DNA of 41,190 nt, taken from NCBI GenBank assembly GCA_913055785.1, contig CAJXLJ010000027.1, positions 1 to 41,190 on the forward strand, given 5' to 3'. Positions 25,999 to 34,414 of this stretch are shown here, in pieces. The translations under genes were made by a program, and so were the position numbers. The DNA is from an uncultured Parvularculaceae bacterium (GTDB taxonomy: Bacteria > Pseudomonadota > Alphaproteobacteria > Caulobacterales > Parvularculaceae). The notes under the pieces were generated by a model. That model was not told where the DNA came from. It worked only from the letters and a program-made list of their open reading frames with translations, and made no database searches. Position 1 is the stretch's first letter. Each line of letters starts with the position of its first letter.

Positions 25999-27228
25999 GT
26001 GACCCAGCCAAATTCTTATCGTAATGGTCCTGACGCCGAAGGGCGTTTCGGCATATTCGGCGGACGCTTCGTCGCCGAAACCCTGATGCCGCTCGTGCTC
26101 GCGCTGGAGAAGGAGTATGACGCGGCGAAGAAGGACCAGGCTTTCAGGTCGGACCTCGAGTATTACCTCAAGCATTATGTCGGCAGGCCTTCGCCGCTCT
26201 ATTTCGCCGAGCGTCTGACCGGACATGTCCGCGGTAGGGCCGGCTCAGGCAAGGGCGCGAAAATCTATTTCAAGCGCGACGAGCTCAACCATACCGGCGC
26301 CCATAAGATCAATAATTGCATGGGTCAGATCCTGCTGGCGCAGCGCATGGGCAAGACCCGCATCATCGCCGAAACCGGCGCCGGCCAGCATGGCGTTGCG
26401 ACGGCGACAGTGTGCGCGCGTTTCGGTCTTCCTTGCGTCGTTTATATGGGCGCTACCGATGTCGAGCGGCAAAAGCCGAATGTTTTTCGCATGAAGCTTC
26501 TCGGCGCCGAGGTCATACCGGTGACGTCGGGCCGCGCGACCCTCAAGGACGCCATGAACGAGGCGCTGCGCGACTGGGTCGCGAATGTGGATTCAACCTT
26601 CTACATCATCGGTACGGCGGCGGGCCCGCATCCTTACCCGGCGATGGTCCGCGACTTTCAGTCGGTGATCGGCGAGGAAGCAAGGGCGCAGATGATGGAG
26701 GCCGAAGGGCGCCTGCCCGATGCGATCATGGCCTGTATCGGCGGCGGTTCGAACGCCATCGGTCTTTTCCATCCGTTTCTGGACGACAAGGACGTGAAGA
26801 TATTTGGCGTTGAGGCGGCGGGGCGGGGCCTTGATACGCCCGATCACGCCGCATCGCTGTCAGGCGGAAGGCCCGGCGTCCTTCACGGCAACCGTACATA
26901 TCTGTTGCAGGATGAGGACGGCCAGATTCTCGAGGGGCACTCGATTTCTGCGGGGCTCGATTATCCAGGCATCGGGCCGGAACACGCCTGGCTTCATGAA
27001 ACGGGCCGCGTTCAGTATCTCTCCGCGACGGACGCCGAGGCGCTGGACGCGTTTCAGCTTTGCGCCCGGCTTGAAGGGATCATCCCGGCGCTCGAGCCCG
27101 CCCACGCGCTCGCCCGCGCCCTCGACCTCGCCGCTTCCATGCGCCGCGAGGAGATCTTGCTCCTCAACATGTGCGGTCGCGGCGACAAGGACATTTTTTC
27201 GGTGATGGACTCGCTAGGGGCGGGGTAA
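25999..27228 (+). CDS. trpB: Tryptophan synthase beta chain TrpB, intact copy
   Basis: Condenses indole with serine using PLP. The 409-residue product starts at GTG (M-T-Q-P-N-S-Y-R) and has [10 protein letters not shown], the PLP lysine in H-T-G-A-H-K-I-N-N (near residue 103), [10 protein letters not shown], the phosphate-binding G-G-G-S-N-A-I-G, and the C-terminal C-G-R-G-D-K-D. A short basic insert (R-A-G-S-G-K-G) sits just before the PLP lysine region. No trpA follows. A 3' fragment of a second trpB lies 1.3 kb downstream, so this copy probably replaced a resident gene or was itself brought in. Confidence 0.96.
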   Translation: MTQPNSYRNGPDAEGRFGIFGGRFVAETLMPLVLALEKEYDAAKKDQAFRSDLEYYLKHYVGRPSPLYFAERLTGHVRGRAGSGKGAKIYFKRDELNHTGAHKINNCMGQILLAQRMGKTRIIAETGAGQHGVATATVCARFGLPCVVYMGATDVERQKPNVFRMKLLGAEVIPVTSGRATLKDAMNEALRDWVANVDSTFYIIGTAAGPHPYPAMVRDFQSVIGEEARAQMMEAEGRLPDAIMACIGGGSNAIGLFHPFLDDKDVKIFGVEAAGRGLDTPDHAASLSGGRPGVLHGNRTYLLQDEDGQILEGHSISAGLDYPGIGPEHAWLHETGRVQYLSATDAEALDAFQLCARLEGIIPALEPAHALARALDLAASMRREEILLLNMCGRGDKDIFSVMDSLGAG

Positions 27229-27318
27229 GAGCGAACGAAAACAGGACGCGCAGCGTAGAAAGTCGGCAGCAACTAAAACCAATCACCGACATGCTTTTTG
27301 TCATAGGTTGAGTTGCGC

Positions 27319-27348
27319 TTGACCATCCTGCAAAAAGATTCCTATTCG
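27319..27348 (+). promoter_or_regulatory. Candidate promoter of the FAD monooxygenase gene
   Basis: TTGACC (27319-27324) matches the -35 consensus at 5 of 6 bases. An 18-base spacer leads to TATTCG, a weak -10. It lies in the 151-base gap between the intact trpB and the monooxygenase. The weak -10 makes this tentative. Confidence 0.3.
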
Positions 27349-27379
27349 ACTCATGCGAGCCACCCGCAAGGAACATGTG

Positions 27380-28534
27380 ATGCTGGATATTGCTATAGTC
27401 GGCGGAGGGGTCGCAGGTTTAACCACCGCAATTGCTTGTCAGGAAGCTGGACGAAACGCGCATATTTTTGAAAGCGCACCCGCCTTCGAAACGATTGGTG
27501 CGAGCCTTTCAATTTGGCCAAATGCTTTGGCGTGCCTCGGCGATTGGGGACTGGCCAACGAAATTGCCAGTTTGGGACACCCGATCAACTCTGTTGCCTG
27601 GCGACGTGCATCCGGCGAAGCGTACTACGAACTCGGGCTCGAAGAGATTTACTCCAAATTGGGATACTCCGGCATTTGCATTCGCCGAGCTGATTTACAT
27701 GCGCGTCTCGTGAGTGCGGTGCGAGAAAACACATGTCACACTGGTCATCGGCTTGCACAGGTAACGAAGCACGACGCAGCCGTGGAACTGGTTTTCGAGA
27801 ATGGAGAACGCGTCAAGGCCAGACACGTGATCGCAGCGGACGGCATTTGGTCAACCTTGCGCGCATCAGTTGTCAATGACGGTCCGCCAAAATATGCCGG
27901 TTACGGTGCGTGGCTAGGCCTTTCGCCTGCGCCGGCGCCCAGCTTTGCTAACGATGAAGCGGCAGAGTATTTCGGCCCCAATGGGCGCATGGGTATTCTG
28001 GAAACCGGCAATGACACCCGTTATTGGTATGTGATTGCCAACCGAGACATCCCTATTGACCGCGCCGGCAAGGCGAAGCTTTCAGATGTTCTCGTTCATT
28101 TGCAGGATTGGCCTGATTATTTGAAAGATATCGCGTCTCAAAGCCGTGACGAGGGTGTCATTTATGTTTCGTTTTACGAGCGCTCGCTTGCATCAAAGTG
28201 GGGAGACGACCAGATCACACTGGTTGGCGATGCTATACATCCCTTCGCGCCCAACCTTGGGCAGGGCGCGTGTCAGGCGATAGAAGATGGGCATGCGATT
28301 GGCCGGGCCTTGATGGAAAATGTGTCGCTGAACGATTTCAGCGTTTGGATAAAAAACGACCGATCAAAGCGTGTCGAATACATTAATTCGCGTTCCACCC
28401 GGATCGGTCAGTTGATTCAAAAGAACGCCATCCTGTCCACCCTGACGCGAAATATGATGGGATGGGAGCCTGCACGGCAAAATCTGGCTCATGAATTTCG
28501 CAGGCAGTTTACCTTGCCAGATGGTGTCCGCTAA
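27380..28534 (+). CDS. FAD-dependent group A monooxygenase (aromatic hydroxylase type), compositionally foreign
   Basis: A 384-residue flavoprotein hydroxylase of the salicylate / 3-hydroxybenzoate / urate hydroxylase type. Motifs are the GxGxxG of I-V-G-G-G-V-A-G-L at the N-terminus, the DG motif ([10 protein letters not shown], near 153) and the GD motif ([16 protein letters not shown], near 282). AAGGAA precedes the ATG at 27380; GTG at 27377 is an alternative. Three 60-base rows counted by hand give 43-55% GC, well below the roughly 60% or more of the flanking genes. Position between the two trpB copies suggests an aromatic substrate of the indole or anthranilate sort, but that is only association. 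Confidence 0.85.
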   Translation: MLDIAIVGGGVAGLTTAIACQEAGRNAHIFESAPAFETIGASLSIWPNALACLGDWGLANEIASLGHPINSVAWRRASGEAYYELGLEEIYSKLGYSGICIRRADLHARLVSAVRENTCHTGHRLAQVTKHDAAVELVFENGERVKARHVIAADGIWSTLRASVVNDGPPKYAGYGAWLGLSPAPAPSFANDEAAEYFGPNGRMGILETGNDTRYWYVIANRDIPIDRAGKAKLSDVLVHLQDWPDYLKDIASQSRDEGVIYVSFYERSLASKWGDDQITLVGDAIHPFAPNLGQGACQAIEDGHAIGRALMENVSLNDFSVWIKNDRSKRVEYINSRSTRIGQLIQKNAILSTLTRNMMGWEPARQNLAHEFRRQFTLPDGVR

Positions 28535-28556
28535 GGCGCAAAAATCTGCTTATGGA

Positions 28557-28877
28557 ATAACCTGGCTGCTTGACGGCCAGATCACCGATGCCCACTCCAT
28601 TTCCGCCGGACTCGACTATCCGGGCATCGGGCCAGAACACGCCTGGCTTCACGAGACCGGCCGCGTTCAGTATCTCTCGGCGACCGACGCCGAAGCGCTG
28701 GAGATGTTTCAGCTTTGCTCAAGGCTCGAAGGGATCATCCCGGCGCCTGAGCCGGCGCACGCCCTTGCGCGCGCCGTTGACCTGGCTGCGGAAATGCGCC
28801 GCGAAGAAATTCTGCTCATGAATATGTGCGGACGTGGCGACAAGGATATCTTTTCGGTGATGGACGCGCTCGCCTAG
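28557..28877 (+). pseudogene. 3' remnant of a second trpB
   Basis: About the last 101 codons of a tryptophan synthase beta gene, ending in its own TAG at 28875. From D-G-Q-I to the end it matches the intact TrpB at 89 of 101 residues, including [13 protein letters not shown] and [10 protein letters not shown]. The left break is about 28545-28570, where similarity fades into the end of the monooxygenase locus. In the 36 codons from the H-S-I-S motif onward I count 13 synonymous changes and no amino-acid change. The fragment lacks the PLP lysine and cannot be active. Confidence 0.9.
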
Positions 28878-28886
28878 CGCCTCGGC

Positions 28887-29801
28887 TTACGCTGCCGGCG
28901 TGTCGTCGATGAAGTCGTGAATGTCGCTGAAACAGCCGACCATGCGCACGGCGCGGCCCTGGTCGTTGCGCATCGCCTTGCCGCGCGAGCGGAACCAGCG
29001 ATAGTCGCCTTCCACAGTCTTGAGGCGAAATTTGACATTGTAAGGCGTCTGTTCGCCGATGTGCCGATTCAAGGCCTCCTTGTGTCCCTTGAGATCGTCC
29101 GGATGAATGGCGCGTTCGATCTGCTCAAGATCATAAGGGCCGCGACCTTTTTTGTAGCCGAGGATCGTCTGTATCCGTTTTGAAATGGTGGCGCCTCCGG
29201 TGACGATATCCCAGTCCCAGATGCCGTCCGAAGCTTCGTTGGCGGCCCATGAGTAGCGCTCGAGTTGCTGCGTACTCTCAAGGGCGGCGGCTGCGCGTGC
29301 GCTGAAGTGTTCCAGCACCGCCGCCAGCGAGTTCTCGTTGTCCATCGGCGTTCTTGACAGGCCAACGACGAGGCCGAGCGGTACGCCTTCGCTGGATAGC
29401 AAATTGACGCCGACATAACCCTCAATGCCGTTGTCTTCCAGAAAGCGATCTCTCGGAAACAGCTCGGCGACGCCATTAGGATAGGCGCAACAGGCGCTAT
29501 CGATGACGCGCGCGCATGGGGTGCCGTCCAGCCCGTAGGTGAAATTCGGAGCGAGCTCACCATCAACAACATGGCAGATGGAGCGCGTGATGTTCGAGAA
29601 CGGATTGACGAGGCCGATCATGAAAAAGTCGAGTTTGAACGTCTCGGCGGCGGCGAGCGCAAAAGCGCGGAGAAACTGATCGCACGATACATGCGCGAGT
29701 TTCATCGCCATCCTGGCGATCATCGCTTCGGCGCTAGATTGTTCGCGCCCGAAAGCCTGTTCGAGCTGCTCCTGCATCTGCGCTGCGCTGACTTGCGACA
29801 T
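28887..29801 (-). CDS. GAF-PAS sensory protein without output domain
   Basis: A 304-residue cytoplasmic sensor. A GAF domain (about 38-180) shows L-D-G-T-P-C-A-R-V-I and G-Y-V-G-V-N-L-L-S-S-E-G-V-P-L-G, the pattern common in sensor kinases. A PAS domain (about 184-300, PAS_3 type) shows S-D-G-I-W-D-W-D, H-P-D-D-L and Y-R-W-F-R-S-R-G. The chain stops after the PAS domain, with no kinase, GGDEF, EAL or HTH part, so it is a stand-alone input module or adaptor. The ligand is unknown. It lies immediately after the trpB remnant, tail to tail with it, and is divergent from the M20 gene. Confidence 0.8.
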   Translation of the reverse strand: MSQVSAAQMQEQLEQAFGREQSSAEAMIARMAMKLAHVSCDQFLRAFALAAAETFKLDFFMIGLVNPFSNITRSICHVVDGELAPNFTYGLDGTPCARVIDSACCAYPNGVAELFPRDRFLEDNGIEGYVGVNLLSSEGVPLGLVVGLSRTPMDNENSLAAVLEHFSARAAAALESTQQLERYSWAANEASDGIWDWDIVTGGATISKRIQTILGYKKGRGPYDLEQIERAIHPDDLKGHKEALNRHIGEQTPYNVKFRLKTVEGDYRWFRSRGKAMRNDQGRAVRMVGCFSDIHDFIDDTPAA

Positions 29802-29978
29802 GATTTCAAGCCTTTACCGTTATCGCTCACAAATCGTCTTCCGCCCTCGACGGAAGGAGGCCGAATTTCCGGCCTTATTTTGCCGCCGTTTTCTTGATGG
29901 AGCTTTAACCAACGCTCGCCTGACATTTACCGGGCCGTTAATCCTGACTAGATTCCGGCGTCCACACGGGAGAATCCT

Positions 29979-31289
29979 ATGAAACCGCCCCTCGCCGCCG
30001 CGTTCGTTTTCCTTGTCGGATTGCCGTTGAGTCCCGTTTTGGCGCAGTCTGATCTTCGCGCCGCCATCGCGGCCGATTACGACGTCAATCTCAAAGCCCT
30101 TTTTGAACATTTTCATGCAAATCCCGAGTTGTCTTTTCTCGAATTCGAGACTGCGCGAAGGCTCGCCGCAGAGCTGCGGGCGCTCGACTATGAGGTGACG
30201 GAAGGCGTCGGCGGGACCGGGGTCGTGGCGGTTTTTAAAAACGGCGACGGTCCGACAGTGCTGGTTCGCGCCGACATGGACGGTCTGCCGGTCAGGGAGG
30301 ACAACAATCTGCCCTACAGGTCGACGGCGACGCAGGAGGACACCGACGGCGTTGTCAAACCGGTCATGCATGCGTGCGGTCATGACGTGCATGTCACTTC
30401 CCTGATCGGGACCGCCCGGCAAATGGCGGCGCGCAAGGATCAGTGGTCGGGAACGCTGGTCCTGATCGGGCAGCCGGCGGAAGAGCGCATTTCCGGCGCC
30501 CGAAACATGCTTGAAGACGGTCTCTACAGGCGCTTTCCGAAACCGGATTACGCGCTCGCGCTGCATGTCCATGCGGACAAGCCTGCAGGCCGCGTCGACG
30601 TGCCGCTCGGCATTCGCGCCTCCAGCGCCGACAGCGTCGACATCATCGTTCATGGCGTCGGCGCGCATGGCGCCTCTCCCCACAAGGGCGTTGATCCTGT
30701 GCTGGTCGCCGCCCAGATTGTTGTGTCGCTTCAGTCGGTCGTATCGCGGAGCATCAATCCGCAGGAGGCCGGCGTGATTACAGTCGGCGCCATTAATGGC
30801 GGGTCGAAACACAACATCATCGGCGATCGCGTCGAGATGCAGCTCACCGTCCGCTCCAACAATCCGGAGGTCCGAATGCAGCTTCTCGACGCAATCGACC
30901 GGGTGGCGGAAGGGGTTGCGATATCGATGGGCGTTCCGAAAGACCTGATGCCTGAAGTCATCCGCTCAAAGACGGAAACGACGCCGCCGACGATCAATGA
31001 CCGCGCGACGGCGGAGGTTGTCCGCGCCGCGATTACCGCGAAAATGGGCGAGGGGGTTCTGATCGACAAGCCGCGCGAAGGCATGGGCGCGGAGGATTTC
31101 GCCTATTTTGTAACGCCTGAAAGCGGCGTTAAGGGCGTTTACATGAATGTCGGCGGCACGCTCGAGAAAAACCTCGGCAAGGCCGCTTCGCATCATTCGC
31201 CGCTATTCAGAATAGAACCAGAGCCTTCCATCAAGACTGGCGTTGAAGCGATGACGACAGCCGCCATCGCTCTTTTCAACGCGGAATAG
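29979..31289 (+). CDS. Exported M20D amidohydrolase (hippurate hydrolase / aminoacylase-like)
   Basis: A periplasmic zinc-dependent amidase of 436 residues with a signal peptide ending V-L-A-Q (about residue 22). GGGAGAA precedes the ATG. Metal and catalytic motifs are R-A-D-M-D-G-L-P-V, M-H-A-C-G-H-D-V-H (near 130), Q-P-A-E-E, a distal H-V-H-A and G-M-G-A-E-D-F-A-Y-F near the end. This pattern belongs to the M20D N-acyl amino acid / amino acid amide hydrolases; most relatives are cytoplasmic, so the signal peptide is notable. The substrate is unknown. Its stop lies 3 bases from the convergent DUF2807 gene. Confidence 0.9.
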   Translation: MKPPLAAAFVFLVGLPLSPVLAQSDLRAAIAADYDVNLKALFEHFHANPELSFLEFETARRLAAELRALDYEVTEGVGGTGVVAVFKNGDGPTVLVRADMDGLPVREDNNLPYRSTATQEDTDGVVKPVMHACGHDVHVTSLIGTARQMAARKDQWSGTLVLIGQPAEERISGARNMLEDGLYRRFPKPDYALALHVHADKPAGRVDVPLGIRASSADSVDIIVHGVGAHGASPHKGVDPVLVAAQIVVSLQSVVSRSINPQEAGVITVGAINGGSKHNIIGDRVEMQLTVRSNNPEVRMQLLDAIDRVAEGVAISMGVPKDLMPEVIRSKTETTPPTINDRATAEVVRAAITAKMGEGVLIDKPREGMGAEDFAYFVTPESGVKGVYMNVGGTLEKNLGKAASHHSPLFRIEPEPSIKTGVEAMTTAAIALFNAE

Positions 31290-31292
31290 CCC

Positions 31293-32339
31293 TTAATCGT
31301 CGTCGCTGTAGTCAACACCGCTGACGGTGATGTCGCCATGGCCTTGCGTCCGGACCGTTCCCTCATGGTCGCGGACATAAATGCTCCCTGAACCATTCGT
31401 GCTCAGGACAGGGTTGGTGGCGACGCCAAGATGGCTGAAGTCGCCGGAGCCGGCGATCGTGACCCGAAGGTCCCGGGCGACGCCGCCGGCGATCTCGACA
31501 TCGCCGCTGCCGCGGATTGATGCTGCGGTGGGGCCGCCGACGCTGGCGATTTCAATATCGCTGGAACCGTTGACGCTGATGTCGGCGCCGCCGTTAACAG
31601 CGGCTGCAACAACATCGCCGGAGCCATGCGTTGAAACGGCGAAAGCGCCGCCGACGGCGCCGAGTTCGACATCGCCGGAGCCGTGAATGCTGACCGAGGC
31701 GTCGGCGCCGATGTCGTCAAGGATAACGTCGCCTGATCCATGAATGCGGGTCACCATCGTCGCGGCCCGTCCGCCGGTAAAGTCGCCTGAGCCATGAATT
31801 GAAAGGTCGAGGTCGCCGGCGATGTCGCCGACGATGAGATCCGCCGAGCTGTGAATGCTGATCTCGGCGCTGGCGAGATCGCCGACCCGGCCTTCCACAT
31901 AACCCGCATGGGCATGAAAAGCGCCATTAAGATCGCCGCCGCTCACGAGGACGACCGCATCGTCGAAAGACACAGCCGTGCCGGCAGGCACGGTCACGGT
32001 GAATGTCGGATAGGCTTCAAGATAGATTTTGAACGCATTCTCATGGTCGCGTTTCCAGTTGATGCCTTTTTGCCAGTGACGGTCTTCCGGATCGTCTTCG
32101 CCTAGCACCGTCACCGCGCCGTTCGCTGAACCGATTTCGATCGGGTAGGCGACGTTGGTTCCATCGGTCTTGACGACGGAAACCTTGTCGCCGCCGATGC
32201 GGAGGTCGACCGTACCGGTCATACGCTCGAACGAAACGGATTTGACGTTAGAAAAATCGCGCGTTTCGTCGGCCTGAGCGGCCGCCAGGCTGAGCGCCGC
32301 CGCGCTGACCGCCGTGAGTGTTGCATAAACGAGTTTCAT
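31293..32339 (-). CDS. Exported repeat protein, DUF2807 (head GIN domain) type
   Basis: A 348-residue protein with a signal peptide (cleavage near A-Q-A, residue 23). After a capping region it has ten units with a core like H-G-S-G-D-V, at residues 163, 182, 200, 219, 238, 257, 276, 296, 315 and 332, a period of 17-20 residues. This is the DUF2807 / head GIN pattern, expected to fold as a right-handed beta-helix. The coding DNA repeats too. There are no enzymatic residues; a structural, adhesive or binding role outside the cytoplasm is likely. The last unit ends in an acidic tail (S-D-D-D). Confidence 0.85.
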   Translation of the reverse strand: MKLVYATLTAVSAAALSLAAAQADETRDFSNVKSVSFERMTGTVDLRIGGDKVSVVKTDGTNVAYPIEIGSANGAVTVLGEDDPEDRHWQKGINWKRDHENAFKIYLEAYPTFTVTVPAGTAVSFDDAVVLVSGGDLNGAFHAHAGYVEGRVGDLASAEISIHSSADLIVGDIAGDLDLSIHGSGDFTGGRAATMVTRIHGSGDVILDDIGADASVSIHGSGDVELGAVGGAFAVSTHGSGDVVAAAVNGGADISVNGSSDIEIASVGGPTAASIRGSGDVEIAGGVARDLRVTIAGSGDFSHLGVATNPVLSTNGSGSIYVRDHEGTVRTQGHGDITVSGVDYSDDD

Positions 32340-32641
32340 GGCCCCGCCTCCTGTCGCTGAAAAACACGAGCGTTATGCTACGCGTGTAGTATGCTGTCGG
32401 CAATCGCTGGCTGACACAGTCGAGCGCGGCAGAGACCCGGTTCATCGCGCTGACGGCGGCGGGGCGGGCCAAGACGGTGACTCCACGGGGCTTGGAGCGG
32501 TTCATATGTGCATAGAGACGTTCGCCGATATGCGAGCATCCGCGCCTTTTATCTCTAAGCGGAAACAAATAAATGTCGGGGACGCTTCGGTCGCCAGCTG
32601 GCGCGACACTGATTTAGCCTGTTTGAGAGGAACTACTCGCC
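32340..32641. other. Intergenic region with an 18-bp dyad
   Basis: This 302-base stretch between two divergent genes holds no convincing gene. At 32375-32392 is a near-perfect dyad, ATGCTAC-GCGT-GTAGTAT (one mismatch in the arms), 36-53 bases before the DUF2807 start. Its core CTACG-CG-TGTAG is one base from the CTACA-N2-TGTAG shape of BlaI/MecI/CopY-type operators, a resemblance only. The serine hydrolase side has GAGAGGAA as ribosome site and no clear promoter. Confidence 0.4.
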
Positions 32642-33790
32642 ATGAAGGGCCGTTTTCTGCCGATAAAGTTTATATGCGGCCTGGCTGCGGTCGGCGCGGC
32701 GCTGGCGCTGGCGTCATGCGCGTCCACTTCCAGCGCGGCGCCGCTGATCGATTCCGATATTCAAGAAGCAGAGCAAACAGCGCGCGCCTGGATGGCGGAA
32801 CGAGGCTTCAACGGCGTCGTTCTGGTCAATTGGTCGGGAAAAGATCTCATTGCTATCGCCGACGGCGTTGCGGACCCGCAAACCGGCCGCCGGTTGACCA
32901 TGCAAACCCGGTTTGAAACCGGATCGGTTGAAAAATATTTCGTCGCCATTGCGGCGTTCAGGCTGATCGAGAAAGGCATGCTTGATCTCGATGCGCCAAT
33001 TGCGACCTATCTGCCAGACTACAGAGCAGATACCGGCGCGCGCATCACGCTGCGCTCCCTCCTCAGTAATCAGTCCGGGCTGCCGAACGATATTCTCGAT
33101 GCGTTTCGGCGCGCCGCCAATGGCGAGGCCGAGACGATCGATGCTCTCGATGCCGGTGAAGCGGTGCGGGAGTTCACCAGCGGAGATCTGAAATTCGAAC
33201 CGGGCGCGCGCTTCGATTACGTCCTGTCGAACTGGCTGTTAGCGCAGCATTTGCTGGAACAGGTTGCTGGCGAGGACTATGCCGCGCTGCGGGCGAGCGA
33301 CGTCTTCAACGCCGCCGCGATGACGCAAAGCGGCGGCTATGTTCACGATATGCAGGAAACCGATCCGCCGGTCACGGATGTCGCCATCGGTTTTGATCCC
33401 GAAGATGCGAATGGCCGCGGCGATTATTGGACGCCGCGTTTCTTCCGGGGCAGCTATGCGACAGCGGGCGACATGCTGACGTTGGAGCGGGCTCTTTCCG
33501 CCGGCGCCTTGATGGAGCCCGAAACCGTTACCTTGTTTCGCACCGTGCAGGCGCCGGAAGAGAACTACGCCTTCGGCGGGAGATATCGAACGTGGAGAAT
33601 GTGCGGCGAGGCGCATTTGATCTCGACCCAATCCGGCTCTAACGGCGCGACGAATATCGTTTCAGCCTATGATGTGGAGACCGGCCTCGGTGTCGCGCTG
33701 TTCACAAATGTCGATGATAGCCAGGGCGACATGTTCGCGCTGGCCGAGACCCTGATGAATATCGCGATGGGGTGCGCAGGCCCGGCGTGA
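32642..33790 (+). CDS. Beta-lactamase-fold serine hydrolase lipoprotein
   Basis: A 382-residue class C beta-lactamase-like protein anchored by lipobox L-A-S-C (Cys26). The first motif S-V-E-K (Ser95, Lys98) is an intact SxxK. The second, by ungapped alignment of the P-G-A-R-F-D-Y region, is Y-V-L (193-195) instead of Y-S-N, though S-N comes two residues later. The third appears as Q-S-G (330-332) rather than K-T-G or H-x-G. It therefore keeps the nucleophile and lysine but is degenerate elsewhere. More likely an esterase or D-aminopeptidase relative than a true beta-lactamase. GAGAGGAA precedes the ATG. Confidence 0.8.
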   Translation: MKGRFLPIKFICGLAAVGAALALASCASTSSAAPLIDSDIQEAEQTARAWMAERGFNGVVLVNWSGKDLIAIADGVADPQTGRRLTMQTRFETGSVEKYFVAIAAFRLIEKGMLDLDAPIATYLPDYRADTGARITLRSLLSNQSGLPNDILDAFRRAANGEAETIDALDAGEAVREFTSGDLKFEPGARFDYVLSNWLLAQHLLEQVAGEDYAALRASDVFNAAAMTQSGGYVHDMQETDPPVTDVAIGFDPEDANGRGDYWTPRFFRGSYATAGDMLTLERALSAGALMEPETVTLFRTVQAPEENYAFGGRYRTWRMCGEAHLISTQSGSNGATNIVSAYDVETGLGVALFTNVDDSQGDMFALAETLMNIAMGCAGPA

Positions 33791-33931
33791 GCCGGGCACC
33801 GCCGCATTTTCGCCCGGAAATCACCCTGAAATGACCTTGACTGGGCGAGACGGCGTTGGACCGAATGTTGCGTTCAAGGATTGTGAGACGCTCGGCTGTG
33901 GGGCTCGTTCTCATGGAGAAGGAGCAGTAGT

Positions 33932-34348
33932 ATGCGTAAGTTGATTGCCTGTGTGATTGGGGCCGGTTTTATCATGGGCGCGGCGCCAGCGTTCGCCGGC
34001 GAATGGAAACTTAACCCCCGCGCCTGTCCGGATCTTGTCGAAGACCGTTACGACCGGATTGAAGACCGCCGCGATACGCGCTTCACGACCGGGCGCCGGG
34101 ACCGGATCGAGGATCGCCGCGACCGCGCTGAAAACCGGCGTGACGAGGCGGTGACAATCTGCCCGGCGCGCGCATTTTATTATGTTCCGGACCGCTGGGA
34201 AGAAAAGCGCTTTGCAAAGGCGAAATACAACAACGGACGAGGCCGCGCCGATGGTCGACGTAACTTTCGCTCGGCTTTGAAATACGACCGGCGGATGAGA
34301 ATGAACTACATCCGCATCGACGGCCGCAAGATTTTCGTTCGTAGTTAA
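33932..34348 (+). CDS. Exported Arg/Asp repeat protein, unknown function
   Basis: A 138-residue protein with a signal peptide (cleavage after A-F-A, residue 22) and a strong ribosome site (GAGAAGGAG). Between two cysteines (Cys32 and Cys77) lies a heptad-like charged run built of D-R-I-E-D-R-R-D units, occurring twice exactly (residues 41-48 and 57-64) with related E-N-R-R-D and E-D-R-Y-D variants; the DNA at 34052-34075 and 34100-34123 repeats in parallel. The last third is basic with several tyrosines. Probably a charged helix pinned by a disulfide in the periplasm. No family recognised. An intrinsic terminator follows. Confidence 0.72.
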   Translation: MRKLIACVIGAGFIMGAAPAFAGEWKLNPRACPDLVEDRYDRIEDRRDTRFTTGRRDRIEDRRDRAENRRDEAVTICPARAFYYVPDRWEEKRFAKAKYNNGRGRADGRRNFRSALKYDRRMRMNYIRIDGRKIFVRS

Positions 34349-34375
34349 TCCGTAATCTGAAGGTTTTTGCATGAT

Positions 34376-34413
34376 AAAGGAAGCGGGCTGCGTGCAGGGC
34401 CCGCTTCTTTTTT
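34376..34413. terminator. Intrinsic terminator between convergent genes
   Basis: A perfect 9-bp stem (34380-34388 with 34399-34407) and six T's (34408-34413) after it on the + strand. It ends the Arg/Asp-repeat gene. On the other strand the T-run is poorer, so it acts weakly, if at all, for the facing lipoprotein gene, whose stop lies 2 bases away. Confidence 0.88.
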
Positions 34414-34414
34414 G

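Noticed and set aside
28491-28877. A complete small gene made of the trpB fragment plus upstream residues
   Set aside because: Only the part from about 28557 resembles TrpB. The rest overlaps the end of the monooxygenase in another frame, and the PLP lysine is missing, so it is a remnant.
29820-30812. 330-codon minus strand frame opposite the M20 amidohydrolase
   Set aside because: It overlaps a gene with a complete metal site and signal peptide. The composition is shadow-like.
32338-32916. 192-codon + frame covering the 302-base intergenic region
   Set aside because: It has no homology, and it runs into the serine hydrolase gene in another frame whose lipobox and SxxK are clear.
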